A stretch of 64,000 nt of DNA, from assembly GCF_002407185.1 (NCBI RefSeq), contig NZ_CP023563.1, positions 434,001 through 498,000 of the forward strand, written 5' to 3'. Shown piece after piece: positions 34,127-42,956 of this stretch; the stretch's first letter is position 1; the number at the start of each line of letters is the position of its first letter. This DNA is from Brachybacterium vulturis (lineage in GTDB: Bacteria; Actinomycetota; Actinomycetes; Actinomycetales; Dermabacteraceae). Position numbers and translations under genes: made by a program. The notes under the pieces were generated by a model. It was not told the DNA's origin, searched no databases, and saw only the letters and a list, made by a program, of their open reading frames with translations.

Positions 34127-34786
34127 ATGTCAGCACCTCATCATGCAGAGCACGCCCACGCCGGCCCCTCGGAGGACCTCTCCCCCACCGAGTACTGGGA
34201 ACAGCGCTACTCCGGCCGGGAGCCGATCTGGTCCGGGAAAGTCAACGAGACCATGGCGTCCGTGGTCCGCGACCTCACCCCGGGCACAGCACTCGATCTC
34301 GGCTGCGGGGAGGGCGGGGACGTGCTGTGGCTGGCCGAGCAGGGCTGGCAGGCACGCGGCCTGGACATCTCCGTCACCGCCGTCGGCCGCGCCCGCACCG
34401 CCGCCACCGCTCGCGGGCTCGAGACCGCCACCTTCACCGCCACGGACCTCAGCACCTGGGAGCCGGAGCCGCACAGCCTCGACCTGGTCACCGCCTCGTT
34501 CTTCCAGTCCACCGTGGCGCTGGACCGCACCGCGATCCTGCGCCGGGCCGCCGCTGCGCTGCGCCCGGGCGGGCACCTGGTGGTCACCTCCCATGCGGCG
34601 CCGCCCTCCTGGGCCTCTGACCATCCGGCGAGGATGGTCAGCATCGACGAGGAGGTCCAGCAGCTCGCCCAGCCCGCCGAGGACTGGGACGTGGTGACCG
34701 CCGAGGAGCGGCCACGCCCCGCTCTGGACCCCGAGGGGCATGCGGGCGAGCACCTGGACGCGTTGCTGGTGCTGCGCCGGCGCTGA
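34127..34786 (+). CDS. Class I SAM-dependent methyltransferase
   Basis: A 219-residue methyltransferase, cytoplasmic. SAM-binding motif I is ALDLGCGEGGDVLWLAEQGW (about residues 50-70), motif II GLDISVTAVGRARTAA, and the substrate-side segment is LDLVTASFFQS. The overall type is methyltransf_25/tellurite-resistance TehB-like, small-molecule acting. It is monocistronic and divergent from the acyltransferase. The start is the ATG at 34127 (MSAPHHAEHAHAG). The substrate is not predictable. Confidence 0.85.
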   Translation: MSAPHHAEHAHAGPSEDLSPTEYWEQRYSGREPIWSGKVNETMASVVRDLTPGTALDLGCGEGGDVLWLAEQGWQARGLDISVTAVGRARTAATARGLETATFTATDLSTWEPEPHSLDLVTASFFQSTVALDRTAILRRAAAALRPGGHLVVTSHAAPPSWASDHPARMVSIDEEVQQLAQPAEDWDVVTAEERPRPALDPEGHAGEHLDALLVLRRR

Positions 34787-34818
34787 CCTGCGCGCCGCAG
34801 CCCTACGGTGTCAGCGGA

Positions 34819-36165
34819 TCATGCGCTCAGCACCAGGCGACCGATGACCCGGACCCCGAACGTGAGACCGTCCAGCGGCACCCGCTCGTCGACCCCGTGG
34901 AAGAGCCGCACGTACTCGAGGTCGTGAGGCAGCTTCAGCGCCTTGAAGCCATAGCACCGGATCCCCAGGGTGGCGAAGGCCTTCGCGTCGGTGCCGCCGG
35001 GATTGCAGTAGCTCGCGGTGGAGCTGTCCGGATCCTCCGCCAGGATCGCCGCCTGCATGGCGTCCACGAAGGGTCCCTCGAAGGGGGTCTCCATGGCCAC
35101 GTCATGGTGCACGAACTCCCGGGTCACCCCGTCCGGCAGCAGAGCATCGATCTCTGCGAGGAACGCCTGCTCCTGCCCGGGGAGGAACCGTCCGTCGATC
35201 GCCGCGACCGCGCGGCCGGGGATCACGTTGATCTGATAGCCGGCCTCGGTCATCGTGGGGTTCGCGGAGTTGCGCACGATCACGTCCAGCAGCTCATGCC
35301 CCTGCGGGCCCAGCCGGTCCAAGGAGCCGGCCACGTCCGCGGGATCGAACTCGATGCCGCGCAGACGCGCATACTCGGTGGCCAGGCCGCGCACCGAGTC
35401 CACCAGGTGGTAGGCGAACGTATGGTGCCCGATCGCGCTGATCGCATCGGCGATCCGGGTCACGGCGTTCTCGGAGTTCGGTGACGAGCCGTGACCGGAG
35501 CGGCCGGTCGCTGTGAGTCGCAGCCAGGCCTGCCCGCGCTGGGCGTTCTCGATCGGGTAGAGGCGTCGGGTCTTGTCGATCGGGAAGGAGAATCCTCCGC
35601 CTTCGCCGATCGCTTCGGTGACGCCGTCGAGGATGTCCGGGCGATGCTCCACCAGGTGCTTCGACCCGTGGACGCCGCCTGCCTCCTCGTCGGCGACGAA
35701 GAGGAAGACCAGATCGCGCGGCGGCACGATGCCGGTGCGGCCCAGGTGGCGGGCGACCGCAAGGAACACCGCGACGGTGTCCTTCATGTCGATGGCGCCG
35801 CGGCCCCACAGGAAGCCGTCCTCGATGACTCCCTCGAAAGGAGGGTGCGTCCATTCGGAGGGCTCGGCGGGCACCACATCGAGATGTGCGTGCAGCAGCA
35901 GCCCACCGCGCGCCCTGTCCTCACCGGCCACCCGGCAGACCACGCTCGCTCGGCCGGGCTCGGACTCGATGAGCTCGGCGCTCAGTCCGGCCTCCGCGAG
36001 CTGCTCGCGCACCCACTGCGCCGCCTCGAGCTCGTTGCTGGTCGGATTCGAGGTGTCGAAGCGGATCAGGGTGCGACAGAGGTCGACGACCTCGTCCTGG
36101 GCCGTGGTGAGGCCGGGAGAGATCTCCTCGGGCCGTCCGTCCAGCGTGCTGCGTGCGTCAGTCAT
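34819..36165 (-). CDS. M20-family metallopeptidase/deacylase
   Basis: A 448-residue zinc amidohydrolase of the Acy1/ArgE/DapE type. Metal ligands appear in LLLHAHLDVVP (His), WGRGAIDMKD (bridging Asp), VADEEAGG (general base Glu-Glu) and the final His in KLPHDLEYVRLFHGVDER. The dimerisation domain lies between about residues 190 and 310 (GRSGHGSSP). It would hydrolyse an amide in a dipeptide or acyl amino acid. Its start overlaps the permease stop by eight bases, so it is the third gene of the DUF1177-permease-M20 operon and probably acts on the imported compound. Confidence 0.9.
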   Translation of the reverse strand: MTDARSTLDGRPEEISPGLTTAQDEVVDLCRTLIRFDTSNPTSNELEAAQWVREQLAEAGLSAELIESEPGRASVVCRVAGEDRARGGLLLHAHLDVVPAEPSEWTHPPFEGVIEDGFLWGRGAIDMKDTVAVFLAVARHLGRTGIVPPRDLVFLFVADEEAGGVHGSKHLVEHRPDILDGVTEAIGEGGGFSFPIDKTRRLYPIENAQRGQAWLRLTATGRSGHGSSPNSENAVTRIADAISAIGHHTFAYHLVDSVRGLATEYARLRGIEFDPADVAGSLDRLGPQGHELLDVIVRNSANPTMTEAGYQINVIPGRAVAAIDGRFLPGQEQAFLAEIDALLPDGVTREFVHHDVAMETPFEGPFVDAMQAAILAEDPDSSTASYCNPGGTDAKAFATLGIRCYGFKALKLPHDLEYVRLFHGVDERVPLDGLTFGVRVIGRLVLSA

Positions 36166-37537
36166 CCTGCATCTCCTGGTTCCCGACGGTCGAGGGCACG
36201 CCGTGCGTGCGCTCCGTCGCTGTGGTGTCCTCGGGGCGAAGGCTCACGTCGCCGGCGCTGCGGATCAGCCCCGCCTTGGAGGCGATCAGGTAGAGGACCA
36301 TCGCGATCAGCAGGGAGTTGATCACGGGGATCCCGATCGAGAACTGCTGTGTGAGCCAGCCGATCCCGGAGGCGAGCAGCCACACCGCGAGCGTGCCCGG
36401 CACCCATCCCGCGACCGTGGGCGGGAGGATCTCCTGCTCGCGCGTGCGATCAAGGGCCCTGGTCTGGCGGCGGACGAGATAGTACTCGGCCACGATGATG
36501 CCGCCGATCGGGGGGATCGCGACGCCGAGCAGGCTCAGGAAGTCCTTGAAATGGTCGAGGAACCCGATCGCGGAGAGCAGGGTGCCCAGCAGCCCGAAGG
36601 CCACGGTCACGACCCCGCGGTGGATCCGCTTGCCGAAGACCGTCTCGACGAAGCTGACGATCCCGAGGGAGCCGGAGTAGAGGTTGTTGTCGTTGATCTT
36701 CATCGTGGCCAGCACCACGATGACCAGGCCCACGGCACCGCTGGTGCCCAGCACGATGCTGGTGACGTCGGCAGTGCCCACCAGGTGCCCGAGCAGCACG
36801 CCGGTCAGTCCCACGAGGTACTCGGAGATCACGAGCGAGGTGCCGGACTGCACGGCGACGTGCCAGCCCTTGTTGTTGTAGCGGGTCATGTCCGGGGCGA
36901 TGATCGCGCCGGTCATGAAGCCTCCGGCGATGATCGTCGCGGCGGAGGCGATGGTCAGCTCGTTCTCGGGCGGCGGCAGGGCGATGAGCTCGGAGAGCGA
37001 GTGCTGGGACAGGGTCGTGATGATCGTGTAGCCGATCAGGCCGAAGAAGAGCGGCACGGCGATGCGGGAGATCCACAGCATCCCCTTGAAGCCGTACATC
37101 ACCAGCAGCGTCAGCGCGACGCCGGAGACGATGCACCAGAGCCAGACCGGTCCTCCGACCAGCGCGGTCATCGAGGTGCCGAAGATGCCGTTCTGCACCC
37201 CGAACCAGCCGATGAGACTGGTGGCGATGACCAGCGACACCAGAGCGCTGCCGTTCCGGCCGAAGCCGGTGAACCGGGTGAGCATGACCATCGAGAGGCC
37301 CTCGCGCTGCCCCGCGAAGCCGACGAAGAAGATCACGATCTCCAGCAGCACCGCACCGAGGGTGAAGGCGGCCGCGGCCTGCCAGAACCCCAGGCTCAGG
37401 CCGATCGTGGCGCCCAGCACGAATTGGCTGAGCGATCCCGAGTTCCCCACCCACTGCAGCAGCACGGACACGAAGCCGTAGCGCTCGGAGCGGGGGACGC
37501 GAGCCAGCGCGTAGTCGTCAGATCCCTTTGCGGCCAT
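36158..37537 (-). CDS. NCS1-family permease (cytosine/allantoin type)
   Basis: A 459-residue inner-membrane symporter with about 12 helices. Motifs: PRSERYGFVSVLLQWVGNSG at helix 1, LTRFTGFGRNGSALVSLVIA, GAIIAPDMTRYNNKGWHVA (helix 6), and PIGGIIVAEYYLVRR. The composition is that of CodB-like cytosine permeases. It lies two bases after the DUF1177 gene and overlaps the M20 gene, so all three are one transcript. It is distinct from the other NCS1 permease at 21791, and the remnant at 16.5 kb makes three family members in the window. Substrate unknown. Confidence 0.9.
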   Translation of the reverse strand: MAAKGSDDYALARVPRSERYGFVSVLLQWVGNSGSLSQFVLGATIGLSLGFWQAAAAFTLGAVLLEIVIFFVGFAGQREGLSMVMLTRFTGFGRNGSALVSLVIATSLIGWFGVQNGIFGTSMTALVGGPVWLWCIVSGVALTLLVMYGFKGMLWISRIAVPLFFGLIGYTIITTLSQHSLSELIALPPPENELTIASAATIIAGGFMTGAIIAPDMTRYNNKGWHVAVQSGTSLVISEYLVGLTGVLLGHLVGTADVTSIVLGTSGAVGLVIVVLATMKINDNNLYSGSLGIVSFVETVFGKRIHRGVVTVAFGLLGTLLSAIGFLDHFKDFLSLLGVAIPPIGGIIVAEYYLVRRQTRALDRTREQEILPPTVAGWVPGTLAVWLLASGIGWLTQQFSIGIPVINSLLIAMVLYLIASKAGLIRSAGDVSLRPEDTTATERTHGVPSTVGNQEMQDD

Positions 37538-37539
37538 CG

Positions 37540-38547
37540 TCAGTGCACCTCCATGGTGTCGAGCTCGCGCGCGGTCCGTGCGCCGTCCAGGGTCTGCAGA
37601 TGTGCGAGAGAGCCGTAGAGATCGCGCACCCGTGCGAACTCCTCGGCATCGTGGAGGACCGCGGTCCCCGCGCCGAACTCCTTGGCGACCTCGACGGCGA
37701 ACCGTGCCGCCAGGGCGATGTCCACCTCATGGCTGGCGCCGGAGGCGCTGCCGGGCACCACGGCGGCGGAGGTGATCGCCACGCCCACGACGGGGGCGTC
37801 CGTCGCCGTGACCGGCTGCAGGATCGAGTTGATGTGCCGCAGCCCGTTCCCGTAGGGGGTGATGTCCTGGGTGGTCAGCGGGAACGTCACGGCCGGCCCA
37901 CCGGTCACGATCTCCTGGATCCGCAGCAGATCATCGGGCAGCGGGAGGATGTATCCCTGCCTCACCGGCGGGGACAGCGCGATGCCCCGATGGTTGATCA
38001 GGCGGTTCCCCTTGGTGGTGTCGATCGAGAGGACGGCGTCCATCTCGGGGCGCACCTCGTGGCGGTTCATCGTCGCGATGTCGACGGGGGAATCCATGAA
38101 GGGGACCGGGTCGTGCGGGAGCGTCGGTGCGTCCGGGCAGATGTGCGTCGAGATGATGACGTCCCCCTCGAGGCGGTCCCCTCGCCTCCACATGCGCAGC
38201 AGGGAGACCGCGGCGGACAGTGCCGCTGCGGCGCCGTCCCCGTCGGAGACGAAGCCGACCACCTCGGGCCGGGCGCCGATCCCGCCGAGACGGCCGATGA
38301 TGCCGAGCGTCGGCGCCTGGCCGCCTGCGATCCGGCCCCGGAGCCCGGGGACGGTCACGGTGAGGAAGTCCGTGCTGCCCCTCTCACCACCGACCCGTTT
38401 CGTCTCCAGGACAGGCCGGACGGACCCGGCCGGCGGGGTTGCGGCCTCGGGGGCGTCGAGGACCCGTTCGAGCATCGCGAGCGTGCGGGGGCCGTCGACC
38501 GTCGGTGAATCGAGGAGGTCCAGGACCTCGAGGACATGGCGAAGCAT
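37540..38547 (-). CDS. DUF1177 family protein
   Basis: A 335-residue cytoplasmic protein of unknown biochemical function. It begins MLRHVLEVLDLLDSPTVDGP and carries the family-like blocks DFLTVTVPGLRG, IISTHICPDAP, SIDTTKGNRLINHRGIALSP and GLRHINSILQPVTA. The ATG at 38547 has GGAG seven bases upstream; the open frame upstream is not coding-like. It is first in an operon with an NCS1 permease and an M20 deacylase. DUF1177 proteins are reported beside transporters and peptidases in other bacteria, so a hydrolase or racemase role in the same pathway is the inference. Confidence 0.8.
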   Translation of the reverse strand: MLRHVLEVLDLLDSPTVDGPRTLAMLERVLDAPEAATPPAGSVRPVLETKRVGGERGSTDFLTVTVPGLRGRIAGGQAPTLGIIGRLGGIGARPEVVGFVSDGDGAAAALSAAVSLLRMWRRGDRLEGDVIISTHICPDAPTLPHDPVPFMDSPVDIATMNRHEVRPEMDAVLSIDTTKGNRLINHRGIALSPPVRQGYILPLPDDLLRIQEIVTGGPAVTFPLTTQDITPYGNGLRHINSILQPVTATDAPVVGVAITSAAVVPGSASGASHEVDIALAARFAVEVAKEFGAGTAVLHDAEEFARVRDLYGSLAHLQTLDGARTARELDTMEVH

Positions 38548-38852
38548 GCAGGGACTCCGATGCTGGCGTAGAAGGAGGGGTCGCGCGGCCCGCAGAGGGC
38601 ACACGGTGTCGCCCCGGTGACACGGGACGTGATGACGTCTGATCGTCCTCCTGCGGCGTCGTGGCGCAAGGGATCGAACTGGGCGGGAACCTCCGGTGGA
38701 TCGCACCGCCGGGCTCCGCTGGCGTGGCGTCAGTCTTCGACCACGTAGCATCACGCGCAAGATCTTCCCGCTATATGCAATGCCACGGGATCGCGGCGGG
38801 AGATGGAGCATCGCGACGCAGCGTGCCGCCCGCCCAGGTGAGGAGACCTGAC
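38548..38852. other. Divergent promoter region of the IclR locus
   Basis: About 300 bases between the DUF1177 operon and the divergent IclR gene. It contains an imperfect dyad CCGGTGG...CCGCCGG near 38693-38713 and the AT-rich CTATATGC near 38771. One of these may be the IclR operator or promoter; no gene is seen. Confidence 0.35.
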
Positions 38853-39656
38853 GTGCCCGACGAACCGGAGACGCCCGAGGACGACGGCTCCTCCACTCCC
38901 AGCGGAATGCTGCAGACCGTCGACCGCGCCCTGCAGATCCTGCTCGCCACCGATCGTGAGCACGACGGCTGGAGCGTCACGGAGGTCTCCGCGGAGTTCG
39001 GCTTCTCGACCTCGGTCGCGCATCGGCTCCTGGCGACCCTCACCCATCGGGACTTCCTCATCGCCGACCCGTCGACGCGCCGCTACCGGATCGGCCCCGC
39101 TGCCATGACGGTGGGTCGGATCTGGGCCGGGTCGCAGTCCCTGCGGCTGCTCGTGCAGCCCGTCCTCGCACAGCTGGCGGAGGAGACCGGATTGGCCGCC
39201 ATCTTCGCGATCCCCGACGCCTTCCACATGCGTGCGATCGCCGCTGCGACCGGCACGGAGGGCCCGCTGCGGACGTACCCCCTGGTGGGGGAGCTGTTTC
39301 CCGCGCACGCCGGTGCCACCAGCAAGGCGTACTACGCCCATCTGCCCGATCTCGAGCGTCGGCGCACCTTCGCCGACCGCCCGATGGCGCGCTTCACCCC
39401 CTCGACCACCATCGACCCGGCTGTTCTGGAACAGCAGTTCGAGAGGATCCGTCGCCAGGGCTACGCCACGAGTTCCGGGGAGTACGACGTTGACGTATCG
39501 ACGGTGGCCATGGTCGTGCGACTGCGCAACGAGCCCTTCGGCAGTCTCAGCCTCGGCCGGCACGGCGAGTTCATGACGGATGTCCCGGCGCTGGTGCGCA
39601 GGCTTGAAGAAGCGCGCCGGGACATCGAGCTGACGCTGGTCGGGCGTTCTCGGTGA
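38853..39656 (+). CDS. IclR-family transcriptional regulator
   Basis: A 267-residue DNA-binding regulator. The N-terminal winged helix-turn-helix is MLQTVDRALQILLATDREHD with VTEVSAEFGFSTSVAHRLLA (about residues 20-65); the effector domain includes GELFPAHAGATSKAYYAHLP and GYATSSGEYDVDVSTVAMVV, the classic IclR C-terminal signature. The start is GTG 38853, chosen for GAGGAG at 38840-38845; an open frame continues upstream but lacks coding character. It is divergent from the DUF1177-permease-M20 operon and therefore its likely regulator, responding to the imported compound or its product. Confidence 0.92.
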   Translation: MPDEPETPEDDGSSTPSGMLQTVDRALQILLATDREHDGWSVTEVSAEFGFSTSVAHRLLATLTHRDFLIADPSTRRYRIGPAAMTVGRIWAGSQSLRLLVQPVLAQLAEETGLAAIFAIPDAFHMRAIAAATGTEGPLRTYPLVGELFPAHAGATSKAYYAHLPDLERRRTFADRPMARFTPSTTIDPAVLEQQFERIRRQGYATSSGEYDVDVSTVAMVVRLRNEPFGSLSLGRHGEFMTDVPALVRRLEEARRDIELTLVGRSR

Positions 39657-39687
39657 GCGTGCCGGGCCCGCTCCCCTCCTAGTTCGT

Positions 39688-40458
39688 TCAGCCCCGCGCG
39701 GCGAGCACCTGCTGGTACCACTCGAACGCGGCCTGCGGGTCATCCACGGTGGTGCCGTCCACGCCGATCGCCACGGCGCGGGCCATCTGCTCCGCGGTGC
39801 GCAGCGGCCAACCGTGCACGCGCCGGCCGGCGGCGTGCTGGGCTGCAACGGCGTCGGCGGTGAGGCCCTCCCAGCCGCTGAGCAGCGTCGAGGCGCCGGT
39901 GCGCTCGAGCAGCGCGTCCAGGCCCTCGGGGTGCTTCTCCGTCACCGGCAGGCGGTGCACGATCATGCCGCGCGGGATCTGCGGCAGCAGCTCGCGCGCT
40001 TGGACGAGCGCCTCGGCGCGGAAGCTGGTCAGGCGCATGCGCTGGACCACCTCGGGGCGGGTCTTGAGGAATGCGGCCAGCAGCGGCACCACCGCCGGGT
40101 CCTTGATCTCCACCTCCAGGCCCGCCGTGGTGGCCGCGCAGACCTCCTCGAAGGTGTGCAGGCGATGCCCGTCCCGCAGCGGCACCCGCTGGAGCTCCTC
40201 CAGGGTCATGGCGGCGACGGCGCCGAGGCCGCGCCCGTCCTCGTGGGCCGCGAGGCGGTCCAGCGTCGCGTCGTGGATCACCACCATGCGGCCGTCGGCG
40301 CTGGGGCGGAGGTCCAGCTCGAGCTCCCGGCATCCCAGCTGCTCTGCCAGCTGGAACGCGGCGATCGTGTTCTCCAGCGCGTGGGTCATCGCGCCGCGGT
40401 GCGCCACGATCATGAGCTCGCCCCGCGCGGTGGCCGGTCCGGTGTCGGTGCTCCTCAT
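39688..40458 (-). CDS. Glycerophosphodiester phosphodiesterase
   Basis: A 256-residue cytoplasmic phosphodiesterase that splits glycerophosphodiesters to glycerol-3-phosphate and an alcohol. The GDPD signatures are IVAHRGAMTHALENTIAAF, ELELDLRPSADGRMVVIHD (catalytic Glu, Asp and His) and LEVEIKDP. No signal peptide is present, unlike secreted GlpQ. The start at ATG 40458 is preferred over 40467 because GAGAGG lies a suitable distance upstream. It is convergent with the IclR gene. Confidence 0.9.
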   Translation of the reverse strand: MRSTDTGPATARGELMIVAHRGAMTHALENTIAAFQLAEQLGCRELELDLRPSADGRMVVIHDATLDRLAAHEDGRGLGAVAAMTLEELQRVPLRDGHRLHTFEEVCAATTAGLEVEIKDPAVVPLLAAFLKTRPEVVQRMRLTSFRAEALVQARELLPQIPRGMIVHRLPVTEKHPEGLDALLERTGASTLLSGWEGLTADAVAAQHAAGRRVHGWPLRTAEQMARAVAIGVDGTTVDDPQAAFEWYQQVLAARG

Positions 40459-40531
40459 GGGAGCCATCCTCTCAGCCCCGGCCCTGCGCGGGCCGTCTGC
40501 TCGCAGTGCGGGTGGCGAGTGCGGCCGACTG

Positions 40532-40561
40532 GTTGACACGGTTAGTCAACGGCGGTTCACT
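40532..40561 (+). promoter_or_regulatory. Promoter with TetR-type palindromic operator
   Basis: A perfect -35 TTGACA (40533-40538) and a weak -10 TTCACT (40556-40561) are 17 bases apart. Overlapping the -35 and spacer is GTTGAC-ACGGTTA-GTCAAC (40532-40550), six-base perfect arms. The TetR gene is the second gene of the transcript, so autorepression is likely. Confidence 0.6.
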
Positions 40562-40599
40562 CACTGTGTCGATCTCACATGGTCGATCAGGAGGCAGAG

Positions 40600-40803
40600 A
40601 TGACAACACAGCACGATGCCCAGCAGGCGGAGGCGACAGCGGCGAAGCTCGCACACCTTCGCGATGAGATGCGCGAGACCATCGGACGTGTCGATGAACC
40701 TCAGCTGAAGGCGGCCCTGGAGACGGGAGCCGAGGTGATCGGCGGTCTGCGACAGGCGTTCGTCGACTACAACGAGGGCAGCGAGGAGGCGTGGCAGGGG
40801 TAG
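40600..40803 (+). CDS. Small helical protein of unknown function in the TetR operon
   Basis: A 67-residue acidic, charged, helical protein: MTTQHDAQQAEATAAKLAHL, then IGRVDEPQLKAALETGAEVI and ending EEAWQG. No membrane segment and no recognisable family. AGGAGG five to ten bases upstream sets the start at 40600 rather than 40579. It lies under a TetR-operator promoter and 12 bases before the TetR gene, so it belongs to the same stress-type transcript. Confidence 0.65.
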   Translation: MTTQHDAQQAEATAAKLAHLRDEMRETIGRVDEPQLKAALETGAEVIGGLRQAFVDYNEGSEEAWQG

Positions 40804-40815
40804 CGGAGGTTCGTG

Positions 40816-41424
40816 ATGGCGCGCCCGATCGCCACCCCTGATGATGCTCTGTTGGATGCCGCGGATCGGGTCCTGATGACCGAGGGGCCCTCTGGTTTCA
40901 CCTTGGCCAAGGCCGCGGAGTCAGCCGGGGTGTCGGCGGCGACGTTCATCAAGCGCTTCGGCTCGAAGGAGCGCGTCTTCCTCAGGCTGAGCCAGCGCTG
41001 GGTCGCCTCGCTGGATTCCGGCCTCGAGACGGCGACTCGAGGTGTGGACCGGCCGTTGCGACGACTGCAGGTGGTGGCGCTGTACAACTACCACGGCATG
41101 GACGATCCGGTGACCGCCTCCACACAAGCAGCCGCGTTGGCGATCGATCTTCAGAACGACGAGATGCGCGGCTGGCTGCACGTCGGATGGGGGCACGTGC
41201 GCCGGCATCTGGAGCGGCACGCTGTTTCCGCAGTGGCCGCCGGAGACTTGTGCGGCGCACCACCACCGGCTCAGCTGGCCAGGCTCGTGATGACCGCGAT
41301 GGAGGGCGGCTGTCTGGCGTGGTCGGTCCACCCCGAAGGATCACTGATCAGCCGGCTCACCGCGGACCTCGACGCGCTGCTGTCGGGATGGAGACGCGAA
41401 GGGAGCGTGCCTCATGACTGCTGA
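40816..41424 (+). CDS. TetR-family transcriptional regulator
   Basis: A 202-residue regulator. The helix-turn-helix is read from DALLDAADRVLMTEGPSGFT and LAKAAESAGVSAATFIKRFG (residues about 10-50), where FIKRFGSKERVFL is the recognition-helix end. The C-terminal ligand domain is variable. The ATG at 40816 has GGAGG six bases upstream; an adjacent GTG at 40813 is also possible. It is cotranscribed with the small upstream gene and overlaps the SDR gene by 11 bases. It probably binds the GTTGAC palindrome at 40532 and senses a substrate of the SDR enzyme. Confidence 0.92.
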   Translation: MARPIATPDDALLDAADRVLMTEGPSGFTLAKAAESAGVSAATFIKRFGSKERVFLRLSQRWVASLDSGLETATRGVDRPLRRLQVVALYNYHGMDDPVTASTQAAALAIDLQNDEMRGWLHVGWGHVRRHLERHAVSAVAAGDLCGAPPPAQLARLVMTAMEGGCLAWSVHPEGSLISRLTADLDALLSGWRREGSVPHDC

Positions 41425-42343
41425 CAGACCACTCACCGGAAAGGTGGCACTCGTGGCCGGTGCCACCCGTGGTGCCGGCCGCGCGATCGCCGTCGAGATG
41501 GCACGAGCAGGTGCCTACGTGTACGCGACCGGGCGCAGCAGCCGTGTCGCGGGGCGGTCCGAGATCGATCGTCCCGAGACGATCGAAGAGACAGGTGACC
41601 TGATCGAGGGAGCCGGTGGTCGCGGCAGGGCGCTCGTCGTCGACCACGAGGACCAGGCGGCGGTCGAAGAACTGATTCGACGGATCGAGTCCGACCAAGG
41701 GCAGCTGGATGTGCTGGTCAACGACATCTTCGGCGGTGACCGCTACGCACAGTTCGACAAGCCGCTGTGGGAGCACGACCTCTCCGGCGGCCTGCGGATG
41801 CTCCGGATGGGCATCGACACCCACCTGATCACCGCAGCCACCGCCATACCCCTCATGCTGCGCCGCGGTGGCGGGCTGGTCGTGGAGATGACCGACGGGC
41901 CTTCGGAGTTCAATGCGAACCACCGCGAAGGGGTCGGCTTCTTCTACGACCTGGTGAAAGCAGGCGTGGATCGGATCGTCACGAGCTTGACCGCCGAGCT
42001 CACGGACCACCCGGTCACCGCGGTCGGCGTCACTCCGGGCTGGTTGCGGTCAGAGAACATGCTCGACGGGTTCGGGGTCAGCGAGAGGAACTGGCGCGAT
42101 GCCTGTCATCGTGTCCCGGGCTTCGCGATCTCGGAGTCGCCCACATATGTCGCTCGCGGCGTCACCGCCTTGGCCGGCGACGAGCAGGTATCAGCATTCG
42201 CCGGTCGCGTCCTCACCTCCCGCCAACTGGCCGATACCTACGATCTGGTCGATACCGATGGCTCACGGCCGGACTGCTGGGGCTACATCGGCGCCTACGG
42301 GATCGAGAACCACACCGGGCATGACATCGAACAGTTCCGGTAG
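41414..42343 (+). CDS. Short-chain dehydrogenase/reductase
   Basis: A 309-residue NAD(P)-dependent oxidoreductase. The cofactor site is VALVAGATRGAGRAIAVEMA (TGxxxGxG-type, with GATRGAGR at residues 15-22), VLVNDIFGGDR replaces the usual NNAG, and the catalytic pair is Tyr and Lys of FFYDLVKAG. The chain is some 50 residues longer than classical SDRs, with a C-terminal extension ending GIENHTGHDIEQFR. It overlaps the TetR gene, which indicates translational coupling and shared regulation. The substrate is unknown. Confidence 0.88.
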   Translation: MTADRPLTGKVALVAGATRGAGRAIAVEMARAGAYVYATGRSSRVAGRSEIDRPETIEETGDLIEGAGGRGRALVVDHEDQAAVEELIRRIESDQGQLDVLVNDIFGGDRYAQFDKPLWEHDLSGGLRMLRMGIDTHLITAATAIPLMLRRGGGLVVEMTDGPSEFNANHREGVGFFYDLVKAGVDRIVTSLTAELTDHPVTAVGVTPGWLRSENMLDGFGVSERNWRDACHRVPGFAISESPTYVARGVTALAGDEQVSAFAGRVLTSRQLADTYDLVDTDGSRPDCWGYIGAYGIENHTGHDIEQFR

Positions 42344-42495
42344 ACCGTCATCACACGGGACGGGGCCGGCTCGGGACGAGAGCGCCCCGCAGCGCGACGC
42401 GACCGCCGGAGGTGGACGTCAGGCTGAGCCGGTCCACGTCGCGACGCCGATGACCGAGCGGGACCGGAGCCCCGCCCGGCATCAGGAGATCTGCC

Positions 42496-42678
42496 TCAGA
42501 GGCTGACGAGCGCGACCACTACGAAGGTCAGCGCCAGCGAGAGGGCGACGGCCAGGTTGCTGCGCCAGGTGGGGGCCTGCTCGCCGGCATCGCCGTGCGC
42601 AGGGACCACCGGAATCTGGCCGGTCTCGGCAGCGGCCTGCAGTTCGTGGCCGACGGTGACGTCATGACGCGGATCCAT
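42496..42678 (-). CDS. Small single-span membrane protein
   Basis: A 60-residue protein with a hydrophilic N-terminus (MDPRHDVTVGHELQAAAETG) and one C-terminal helix (NLAVALSLALTFVVVALVSL). AAGGAGG about nine bases upstream supports the ATG at 42678. The topology is that of a tail-anchored or small membrane protein. Function unknown. Confidence 0.65.
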   Translation of the reverse strand: MDPRHDVTVGHELQAAAETGQIPVVPAHGDAGEQAPTWRSNLAVALSLALTFVVVALVSL

Positions 42679-42956
42679 ACGGGGGTCCCTCCTTCTCACA
42701 GTGGTAGGAGCACATCGCACAGGCCTGATCGCGGCCTGATCAGACGCGGTGTCCTCGCGCGCCTTCGGTGCTCACGACAAGAATAGATCCGCTGGTGACC
42801 CCCTGAACAGAGCGATGACCCGGTGGTCACCGGAATCACATTCCCCACCTCCGGACAGTGCCCTGCGACGCTACGCTCGGGGGCATCGCGCGCCGTGCAG
42901 TGCTCGGTTCCGTCGGCCGTCCCGACCGGCGGCGCGGCGCCGGGAGAGGATCCGTC

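Noticed and set aside
39670..39690. A sequence near TAGTTCGTTCAGC resembling the first LacI operator
   Set aside because: It lies between the 3' ends of convergent genes and matches poorly, so chance is the better explanation.
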